Below, one piece after another: positions 26,540 through 33,222 of a stretch of 55,088 nt of DNA. Both the position numbers and the translations under genes were made by a program. Numbering within the stretch: the stretch's first letter is position 1; the number at the start of each line of letters is the position of its first letter. The notes beneath the pieces were generated by a model. It saw nothing but the letters and a program-made list of their open reading frames with translations. It ran no database searches and had not been told where the DNA came from. This stretch comes from Eubacterium sp. An11 (lineage in GTDB: Bacteria; Bacillota; Clostridia; Lachnospirales; Lachnospiraceae), in assembly GCF_002161065.1 (NCBI RefSeq), contig NZ_NFLV01000021.1, positions 1 to 55,088 of the forward strand, given 5' to 3'.

Positions 26540-27487
26540 TCAGTCCTCCAGCTCGCCATTGCGCATAGCCCGCACATACTCCCGCCAGTCAAACACACCT
26601 TCCACCGATGCGATGGCAACTTCCAGCATAGAATCATCCGGCTCTTTGGTAGTAAAAAACTGAAGGGACATCCCCGGTTTGCTTAAGATATTCATGATCT
26701 TTGAATCGCTTCTGCCCGCCAGCCGGATAAATTCATAGGAGATTCCGGCAATCACAGGGACCAGGAGCACCCGCAGCAGCATTTTTAACACCGGCTGATC
26801 CACACGGATAAACAAAAATACAATGATACTGACAATCATGACAATCAGCAGAAAGCTGGTGCCGCAGCGCTTATGAAACCGGGAATATTTCCGGATATTT
26901 TCCGGCGTCAGATCTTCGCCGTGTTCCAGGCAGTTGATGGTTTTGTGCTCCGCCCCGTGATACATAAACACCCGGCGGATATCTTCCATCCTGGAAATGA
27001 GCCAGATATATAATAGAAAAATCCCCACCCGGATGACGCCCTCAATGAGGGTGCGCACTGTATAAGACGCAATGACGCCCTCCAGCAGGGTGGACAGATA
27101 AAACGGCAGCAGCATAAAAATCCCCACTGCCAAAATCACGGAAACCGCAATGGTCAGTCCCATGATAACGCTCTCCAGCTTATCTCCGAATATCCTCGTG
27201 AGCGCCTGTTCAAAGCGTCCCGGCTGCGCTTCCTCCTCCTCTTCTTCATAAAAGGAAGAAGAAAACGCCAGGGTCTTCATGCCGATGTACAAAGACTCGA
27301 TGAAGGTGACCACGCCCCGGATGATCGGCACCCGGCAGATGGCGTACCGGTTTCCCAGGCTCTCATATTTGCCCTTCATCACTTCTATCTCATCGTTGGG
27401 CTTGCGGACGGCCACCGCGTACTGCTCCATGTTTTTCATCATGACGCCTTCCATGACCGCCTGCCCTCCGATACTTGTTCTCTTCAA
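26540..27487 (-). CDS. DUF1385 (YqhQ-like) membrane protein
   Basis: A 316-residue membrane protein of the DUF1385 family (B. subtilis YqhQ). It starts near SIGGQAVMEGVMMKN, has about four to five membrane helices (about 105-165 and 200-255), and contains MYHGAEHKTINCLEHGEDLT, a His/Glu/Cys-rich signature of the family. The biochemical role is not established. I place the start at TTG 27487, which has AAGGAGG at seven-base spacing; the ATG at 27505 overlaps that ribosome site and lacks one of its own. It heads the yqhQ-prmC-prfA gene string. Confidence 0.87.
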   Translation of the reverse strand: MKRTSIGGQAVMEGVMMKNMEQYAVAVRKPNDEIEVMKGKYESLGNRYAICRVPIIRGVVTFIESLYIGMKTLAFSSSFYEEEEEEAQPGRFEQALTRIFGDKLESVIMGLTIAVSVILAVGIFMLLPFYLSTLLEGVIASYTVRTLIEGVIRVGIFLLYIWLISRMEDIRRVFMYHGAEHKTINCLEHGEDLTPENIRKYSRFHKRCGTSFLLIVMIVSIIVFLFIRVDQPVLKMLLRVLLVPVIAGISYEFIRLAGRSDSKIMNILSKPGMSLQFFTTKEPDDSMLEVAIASVEGVFDWREYVRAMRNGELED

Positions 27488-27596
27488 ACGGATTCCTCCT
27501 TCCATTTACCGGAAAATGTATCATCATCCAGATGACGACCGTCCCCGCCGGCACATTCGTCCGTGCGGACAGCTCATTTCCGGAAAACTTTCATGT

Positions 27597-27656
27597 AAAG
27601 AGAAAGCGACGACGCTTAAATCACGATATATTACATCATGATACCAGCGCCGCCGC
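27597..27656 (-). terminator. Intrinsic terminator after rpmE
   Basis: On the minus strand GCGGCGGCGCT pairs with AGCGTCGTCGC (complements of 27646-27656 and 27606-27616; two G-U pairs) and TTTCTCTTT follows. The loop holds ATCATGAT and ATCGTGAT, which can pair further. Confidence 0.8.
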
Positions 27657-27677
27657 CTCTATAAAACCATATGGTTA

Positions 27678-27884
27678 TTATTCCTGAGTCATGCCATACT
27701 TACGATTGAACTTGTCAATACGTCCACGAGCCTTAGCAGCCTTCTGCTGTCCTGTGTAAAATGAATGACATTTAGAACAAATCTCTACATGGATATCTTC
27801 CTTTGTAGAACCTGTAACAAATTCGTTGCCGCAGTTGCAGACAACCTTTGCCTGATAATAATTTGGATGGATTCCTTCACGCAT
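27678..27884 (-). CDS. rpmE: 50S ribosomal protein L31
   Basis: A 68-residue large-subunit protein, starting [22 protein letters not shown]. It is the zinc-binding (C+) type, with CNCGN and CSKCH supplying ligands. The ATG at 27884 is preferred over the in-frame GTG at 27893, which forms part of the AGAGGTG ribosome site. It ends [15 protein letters not shown], normal for the family. Confidence 0.97.
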   Translation of the reverse strand: MREGIHPNYYQAKVVCNCGNEFVTGSTKEDIHVEICSKCHSFYTGQQKAAKARGRIDKFNRKYGMTQE

Positions 27885-28074
27885 CTTCTTCACCTCTTCT
27901 AAACCTATATCTTCATAGTAAATTCATCTATTATTGATGCAAGCATCAATTATCATCGTTACAAACAGCTTTCTCATTATAGCATAGCTCTTATGTAAGC
28001 GCAAGGAGAAAAATTAAAAATATCAACTAAAATTTTCAGAATATATACTTAATATACCGGAAAATCTGACATAT

Positions 28075-28458
28075 TTACCATCTTTTTTCGCCTTCTTTCA
28101 GCCGAATCATCAGACTGGCGATCAGCGCCTGATCCTTCTTCTCCATGGCAGCGTAGATCCCCTCCGGGAAAACCGCGTCCACATTTTTCTCCTTTTCTTC
28201 ATGGAGATGAAAAATCATATTTTCGCTGACTCCCAGAGCCTTTGCTATATAGGGAATGGCGTCACAGGGAGGTTTTCTGGTGCCTCTCTCCCACTTATAA
28301 TAAGTGTCCGCTGACAATTCATACCCGTAATCGTTAATCTTATCCACAATTCTGGCGACACTGAGCCGGCCCTTTTTCTTTCGTATTTCCCTGAGATTCT
28401 CTCCGATATTCTCACGAAACACTTGCCTTGCCTCCTTTTTTTCCGACAGCTTGTCCAA
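28075..28458 (-). CDS. XRE-family helix-turn-helix regulator
   Basis: A 127-residue probable DNA-binding regulator. The HTH domain covers about residues 15-82: IGENLREIRKKKGRLSVARIVDKI, then LSADTYYKWERGTRKPPCDAIPYIAKALGV, the normal XRE helices 2-5. A short helical tail (about 95-127) may mediate dimerisation. It is divergent from the hypothetical gene at 28597; the 138-base region between them has a TATAAT -10 on the minus strand near 28499-28504. Target unknown; self-regulation and control of its neighbour are plausible. Confidence 0.85.
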   Translation of the reverse strand: MDKLSEKKEARQVFRENIGENLREIRKKKGRLSVARIVDKINDYGYELSADTYYKWERGTRKPPCDAIPYIAKALGVSENMIFHLHEEKEKNVDAVFPEGIYAAMEKKDQALIASLMIRLKEGEKRW

Positions 28459-28596
28459 AAATCCCTTCTCCTTTGGACAGATTAAACCTACTCAAAAATT
28501 ATAACATAATGTATCATTTTTAAATAGAAACTGTCGTGCACACTTTTCTGACAGGATAATAAAAAATCAGACAAAATTAGAAAGGGGCCAGTGCAA

Positions 28597-29031
28597 ATGT
28601 ACTCTGATTTACTATTACCGCATCTCCAGCGGGAGATGATCGAAAACTACTTTGAAATATGCTGCTATTTCATCATGACAAAACGTTTCGAACAGCAGGA
28701 AGATCTTCTCCGGTTAAATTATTATAAGTCACTTCTCCTGACAGAACCTTTTCCGCAGCTTTCCAGCAAAAACAAGCTGGATCTGGAAATCATCTCCTGT
28801 ACTAAAGATGTCAAAGACCAGCTTCTCCATACATACCCGTCCGAATTCATCATTCGGATCATCGACTCCGGCATCCACGTATTTTTTGATAAAATGGAAC
28901 GCTACGCCGCCATCGATGTCCGTCTCCGGAGCCTGCCGGAACTTTATACCTATTTTACCGCCATGTCACCGGTAATCATAGAAAAACTGAAAAAGACCAT
29001 CCGCCGGGAATTTCACTTTGGCACCGCATAA
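28597..29031 (+). CDS. Hypothetical protein, 144 residues
   Basis: I do not recognise this protein. It is predicted cytoplasmic and mostly helical, with no signal peptide, and begins YSDLLLPHLQREMIENYFEI. It has several aromatic and Cys residues (ICCYF), LIISCTKDVKDQLLHTYP-like middle sequence and a basic C-terminus (KLKKTIRREFHFG). I start it at the ATG 28597, nine bases after AAAGGGG; an in-frame GTG at 28591 is too close to that site. It faces the XRE regulator divergently and converges on the CpXC gene, and codon use matches its neighbours. Confidence 0.6.
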   Translation: MYSDLLLPHLQREMIENYFEICCYFIMTKRFEQQEDLLRLNYYKSLLLTEPFPQLSSKNKLDLEIISCTKDVKDQLLHTYPSEFIIRIIDSGIHVFFDKMERYAAIDVRLRSLPELYTYFTAMSPVIIEKLKKTIRREFHFGTA

Positions 29032-29095
29032 ATCACCTGCCGTTCCAAACCACCGGAAAATACATTCTGGCAAAATCCGCTTTTATATAGAAGAC

Positions 29096-29737
29096 TCAGC
29101 TTCGCATAAAGAAAATATCTCCCGCCCATTTCATGTCGACTTTCATAAAATCGTCTGTGGAATGGGCTTTGATCTGCCGCTCATACCGGCTGGCAGTACT
29201 GCGGTACAGTTCCAGATCAAAAGGCATTCTCCCGATTCCCTTTTTTTCAAAAAATACAAGGAAATACATCTGGTTTCCATTGTAATCAAAAAGAATGTTC
29301 ATAAGGGTATCTTCCTTCATCTCCTTCTCCAGCCGGCGCAGATAAGCGATTTTTACCAGCTCAACCACCCGGTCATCCAGAAGATTCTCAGCGATCATGA
29401 TCTTTTCTTTCAGATCATTGATATTGTCGACCACCCGGAGAGTCATTCCCTTTCTGCTCTTCCACTTCTCCAGCTGTTCCATGTCCGTCTCCTCCGTGGA
29501 TAAACAGATGGCCAGCTTCTTTTTGCTGTCCAGATACATACTCTCATAAGTCAGCGGAGCCACCAGATCACAATTTTCACAGTCAAAATTAAAAATCCGG
29601 TTCTTTAAGATATCCTCCTTCATGGCCGGTTTTTCCGTGACATTGATCACCGAATACTTTTTCAGATGATGGGCGTGTCCGCACTTCGGACATTTTAATT
29701 CTTCTATACTATATTGGGTCATGGTATCACTGCTCAT
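29096..29737 (-). CDS. CpXC-domain protein
   Basis: A 213-residue protein with an N-terminal CpXC domain: CPKCGHAHH at about residues 16-24 and FDCENCDL near 52-59 form a predicted zinc site. The remainder is a mixed alpha/beta region without a motif I can assign, ending with an aromatic stretch (MKWAGDIFFMRS). CpXC proteins are common in Clostridia but of unknown function. The ATG at 29737 has GGGAGG nine bases upstream. It converges on the hypothetical gene at 28597-29031 and is divergent from bioY. Confidence 0.8.
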   Translation of the reverse strand: MSSDTMTQYSIEELKCPKCGHAHHLKKYSVINVTEKPAMKEDILKNRIFNFDCENCDLVAPLTYESMYLDSKKKLAICLSTEETDMEQLEKWKSRKGMTLRVVDNINDLKEKIMIAENLLDDRVVELVKIAYLRRLEKEMKEDTLMNILFDYNGNQMYFLVFFEKKGIGRMPFDLELYRSTASRYERQIKAHSTDDFMKVDMKWAGDIFFMRS

Positions 29738-29795
29738 TTTCTTCTGCCTCCCTTTTTATCATATAAATGCATCAGCTTTCAGGCCTTCTTTGTTT

Positions 29796-29857
29796 AATTG
29801 TCAACCATATTCTCAAATACCGGTTGACAATTTGTTATCATATCGTTATGATAACAA
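29796..29857 (+). promoter_or_regulatory. bioY promoter with two adjoining palindromic operators
   Basis: AATTGTCAACC (29796-29806), 15 bases, then GGTTGACAATT (29822-29832) is a perfect 11-bp inverted repeat of the BirA-operator type (TTGT-AACC N15-16 GGTT-ACAA). The right half contains the -35 TTGACA (29824-29829); 17 bases later is the -10 TATGAT (29847-29852). A second perfect palindrome, TTGTTATCAT-ATCGTT-ATGATAACAA (29832-29857), covers the spacer and -10. BirA control is well known for bioY genes; the second palindrome is unassigned. Confidence 0.8.
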
Positions 29858-29979
29858 TATAATCTATCAGCCTGATATTTTTTCGCATCATTCCCTGGAA
29901 TCTTATCATACAACTATCCTGCCAAATTGGCAAATAATTTCCCTGCGAAAACGGGCTGCCGGAAGGAAAGGAGTACATT

Positions 29980-30570
29980 ATGCTTTTATCAGACAAAAAA
30001 ATGATTTCCAACTCAAAAAGAACGGGCGCCTCAAGGCGCGCTTTCACCACCAGACAGATGACTCTCTCCGCCATCATGGCCGCCGTCATCTGCATTCTTG
30101 GTCCCCTGTCCATCCCCATCCCGGTGAGTCCGGTTCCCATCACCCTCACCAACCTGGCTATCTACTTTACCGTATGTATCCTGGGGTGGAAACTGGGCAC
30201 TGTCAGTTATCTCATCTATCTCGTCATCGGCCTGGCCGGTCTTCCGGTCTTCTCATCCTTTGGCGCCGGCTTCGGAAAATTACTGGGCCCCACCGGCGGA
30301 TACCTCATCGGTTTTATCTTCATGGCGATCATCTGCGGCCTGTTCTTCGAAAAAACCGATAACCGAATCGTTCTGTTCCTTGGCCTCATTCTGGGTTCTC
30401 TGGTCAACTATCTCTTCGGCACGGCATGGCTGGCCGTACAGGCCAGCCTTACCTTCTCCCAGGCACTGTGGGCCGGCGTGATTCCGTATATTCCGGCCGA
30501 TCTCATCAAAATACTGCTGGCTGTGATGCTGGCTCCGCCGCTGCAAAAAAGATTGCAGAGGGATTTGTAA
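29980..30570 (+). CDS. bioY: Biotin transporter substrate-binding subunit BioY
   Basis: The S-component of an ECF-type biotin transporter. The 196-residue membrane protein has six predicted helices from residue 27 on and the family signatures PIPVSPVPITLTNLAIYF, the GxGKLLGPTGGYLIGF stretch and a terminal AGVIPYIPADLIKILLA. The N-terminal 22 residues are basic and soluble. The ATG at 29980 has GGAAAGGAG. No EcfA or EcfT genes are adjacent, so it would use a shared energising module. The last codons and the TAA stop lie inside repeat element E3, so the C-terminal Arg-Asp-Leu appears to be element-encoded. Confidence 0.95.
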   Translation: MLLSDKKMISNSKRTGASRRAFTTRQMTLSAIMAAVICILGPLSIPIPVSPVPITLTNLAIYFTVCILGWKLGTVSYLIYLVIGLAGLPVFSSFGAGFGKLLGPTGGYLIGFIFMAIICGLFFEKTDNRIVLFLGLILGSLVNYLFGTAWLAVQASLTFSQALWAGVIPYIPADLIKILLAVMLAPPLQKRLQRDL

Positions 30571-31176
30571 ATCTCTTTGCAACCCATAGAAAACTACTTT
30601 ACCGAAGACAAGCCATTGATAAAAGTTCTCCTCCTCCACTTCGGCAGGCTGGCACTTGGCTATATCTCATCAATATAAATCAGACGCCTGCACTCACAGT
30701 CGTCGTCAAACCCTATCAATGGCTTGTCTTCTCCAAATGTACTCTGCGTGCATAGAGATTTGCAAGGATTCTGTACTACGCTGGCAAAACAGTGGGTTAT
30801 GGCGGCAAGAGGACCAGCCGATACCAAAATTTACAGTTGTGTATGTCTGAATGATATGAACCTGCTGAGCAGGCCATCCAGGTAGCTCTTTTGTCGGTTT
30901 AAATCCGGTGATTTTGCTGTAATCCGGGTGATGCGGATGGCAGGGATTTGCGGCATGGTCTTTGTATTGAAAAACGTATCGGGAAAGATCGACGACGACT
31001 GTGAGCGCAGGCGTTGGATAGTAATATATGAATGTAGCCATATGTCAGTCTGCCGAAGTGGAGGAGGAGACTTTCCCGGCTACGTTTTTCTATGATAAAT
31101 CTAACGCCGCAAATCCCGTCTGATTATCCATCTCCGGATCATTTCAAAACCGATAGATTCAAATCGATCAATCCCC
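30560..31176. repeat. Composite structured element E3 (module A, linker, module C)
   Basis: It starts GGGATTTGTAAATCTC, of which TTGTAA gives the last sense codon and stop of bioY, and ends near GATCAATCCCC. The module A arm GAAGACAAGCCATTGAT (30604-30620) pairs perfectly with ATCAATGGCTTGTCTTC (30715-30731). The module C core GACGACTGTGAGCGCAGGCG (30994-31013) and GTCTGCCGAAGTGGAGGAGG (near 31048-31067) repeats module A inverted, with arms GAAAAACGTATCGGGAAAG and CTTTCCCGGCTACGTTTTTC. The linker TACTACGCTGGCAAAACAG and GGTTTAAATCCGGTGATTT match those of E1. Length is 617 bp. Confidence 0.9.
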
Positions 31177-31256
31177 AATGAACATAAAAATGCTGTAAAA
31201 GAGCGAAAAAATACTACAACTTCACGAATCGTTTCCCCCTTTTCCATTTATACATA

Positions 31257-31332
31257 TGCTATAATGATTTTGTTATTGATTGTCACGTATTTGCAACAGA
31301 GATTTTGAACACCGGTTCGGAATCTCTGTTTT
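31257..31332 (+). promoter_or_regulatory. Extended -10 promoter and leader hairpin before the hydrogenase genes
   Basis: TGCTATAAT (31257-31265) is an extended -10 without a good -35. About 30 bases on, ACAGAGATT (31296-31304) pairs with AATCTCTGT (31321-31329), with an inner GAAC/GTTC stem, and TTTTC follows. This resembles a weak intrinsic terminator between the promoter and the start at 31381, so read-through could be regulated. Confidence 0.5.
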
Positions 31333-31380
31333 CTGCATCTATTTTAATGACGATGTCTAATTAATCTTAAGGAGGGAATT

Positions 31381-33222
31381 ATGAGCAGACTCGAAGTGAT
31401 TACCAAAACAAAGGCTCAGTCGGTGGTCGATGATCTTTATAAGGATCTGGAACGCCGGATTGTCGCCGCTCCGCCCGGTCTCTGTCCCGTGGACATGACC
31501 GCCTCTTTCCTAAAACTTTTTCACACACAGACCTGTGGAAAATGTGTGCCGTGCCGGATTGGCCTCGGCCTTCTCGTGGAAATGCTGGAAGATGTTCTAG
31601 ACGGCAAGGCCACCATGGAAACCCTTGATCTGATCGAAAGGACCGCGTGGGTCATTTACAATAGTTCCGACTGTGCCATTGGTTACGAAGCCGGACGCAT
31701 GGTCTTAAAAGGTCTGGAAGGATTCCGGGATGATTTCATTGAACATATAAATGAAGGGCACTGCTCTTTCCATCTGGAACAGCCGGTACCGTGTGTCACC
31801 TTGTGTCCTGCCGGCGTAGATATTCCGGGATACATTTCTCTGGTTGCCGAGGGACGATACGCCGACGCCGTGCGTCTCATCCGAAAGGATAATCCTTTTG
31901 TCACCGCCTGCGCTCTGGTCTGTGAACATCCGTGTGAGACCAAATGCCGCAGAAATATTGTGGATGACTCCATTAATATCCGGGGACTGAAACGCTATGC
32001 CGCCGACCACTGCGGTCTTGTCCCTCCGCCAGCTTGTTCCGAGGCCACAGGCAAACAGGTAGCTATCATCGGCGGCGGTCCGTCGGGCCTGAGTGCCGCT
32101 TACTATCTCCAGCAGATGGGCCATCAGTGTACTGTTTTTGAGCAGCGCAGCCATCTGGGCGGTATGCTTTATTACGGTATTCCAAATTACCGGCTGCCAA
32201 AGGACCGGCTCATGGAGGACATTTCCAATATCCTCGCCACCGGTGTGGAAGTACGTTTCAACACTTCCATCGGAGATGACGACGGCCAGCTTTCCTTTAA
32301 AATGCTCCGGGAAAATTATGACGCTGTCTATGTCGCCATCGGCGCCCACACAGATAAAAAACTTGGCATTCCGGGCGAAGATGCAAAAGGCGTGGTTTCC
32401 GCGGTGCAGATGCTTCGGGAAATCGGCGAGGGCAATCCTCCGGACTTTACCGGCAAAAATGTCATCGTCGTGGGCGGCGGAAACGTGGCCATGGACGCCA
32501 CCCGCTCTGCCATCCGTCTCGGCGCCAACAACGTCAGCGTTCTCTACCGGCGCAGAAAAGCCGATATGACGGCTCTCGAAGAAGAAATTGAGGCGGCCAT
32601 CGCAGAAGGAGCAGAGATCCTTGAACTTCACGCTCCAAAAGAAATCGAAACCAACGAAGAGGGGCATGTGACAGCCATGGTAGCCGACCCGAAAATCATC
32701 GGTCTCATCAGCGGCGGCCGTCCGATGCCTGCGGAGTCCAACCGCCAGCCGATTCACCTGCCTTGTGATGTGGTGATCATCGCCATCGGCCAGGATATCG
32801 TTTCCGATTCCTTTGCCCGCGCCGGACTGCCGGTCAAAAGAGGCCGCATCCTCACGTCCGATGACAGTTCTATTCCAAATGTGGATGGCGTATTCTCCGG
32901 CGGCGACTGTGTTTCCGGCCCAGCAACGGTAATCCGCGCCATCGCGGCAGGCAAAGTTGCCGCTGCCAACATCGACAATTATCTGGGATACAATCATATC
33001 ATCGAAAGCGAAGTGACCGTGCCTGATCCGAGAATTGAAAATAAATCTCCTTGCGGCCGTGTCACCATGATGCAGAGAAACACTACCGAACGGAAACAGG
33101 ATTTTGAACTGGTTGAAAAAGGAATGTCCGAAAAAGAAGCCATACAGGAAGCACACCGCTGTCTTCGCTGCGACCACTTTGGCTACGGAGTATTTAAAGG
33201 AGGCCGAGTAGAAGAATGGTAA
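31381..33222 (+). CDS. NuoF-type Fe-S domain fused to GltD-type NAD(P)H oxidoreductase, hydrogenase partner
   Basis: A 613-residue electron-transfer subunit next to [FeFe] hydrogenase. The N-terminus has the NuoF/HydB [4Fe-4S] motif TCGKCVPCRIG (Cys52, 55, 58; fourth Cys near 98). From about 135 it is a GltD/NfnB-like flavoprotein: CVTLCPAGVDIPGYI and CALVCEHPCETKC Fe-S motifs, FAD site VAIIGGGPSGLSAAYYL (near 228), and NAD(P) site VIVVGGGNVAMDATRSA (near 361). The FMN/NADH Rossmann domain of true NuoF is absent. The C-terminus (HRCLRCDHFGYGVF) carries extra cysteines. It overlaps hydA by seven bases. Likely passes electrons between NAD(P)H and the hydrogenase, possibly by bifurcation; direction is not known. 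Confidence 0.88.
   Translation: MSRLEVITKTKAQSVVDDLYKDLERRIVAAPPGLCPVDMTASFLKLFHTQTCGKCVPCRIGLGLLVEMLEDVLDGKATMETLDLIERTAWVIYNSSDCAIGYEAGRMVLKGLEGFRDDFIEHINEGHCSFHLEQPVPCVTLCPAGVDIPGYISLVAEGRYADAVRLIRKDNPFVTACALVCEHPCETKCRRNIVDDSINIRGLKRYAADHCGLVPPPACSEATGKQVAIIGGGPSGLSAAYYLQQMGHQCTVFEQRSHLGGMLYYGIPNYRLPKDRLMEDISNILATGVEVRFNTSIGDDDGQLSFKMLRENYDAVYVAIGAHTDKKLGIPGEDAKGVVSAVQMLREIGEGNPPDFTGKNVIVVGGGNVAMDATRSAIRLGANNVSVLYRRRKADMTALEEEIEAAIAEGAEILELHAPKEIETNEEGHVTAMVADPKIIGLISGGRPMPAESNRQPIHLPCDVVIIAIGQDIVSDSFARAGLPVKRGRILTSDDSSIPNVDGVFSGGDCVSGPATVIRAIAAGKVAAANIDNYLGYNHIIESEVTVPDPRIENKSPCGRVTMMQRNTTERKQDFELVEKGMSEKEAIQEAHRCLRCDHFGYGVFKGGRVEEW

Noticed and set aside
20450-31176. The E elements as CRISPR arrays or group II introns
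   Set aside because: There are no regularly spaced short repeats, no cas genes, no reverse transcriptase and no domain V sequence.
31705-33177. 490-residue minus-strand open frame
   Set aside because: It is a shadow of the hydrogenase partner gene, whose domains are unambiguous.
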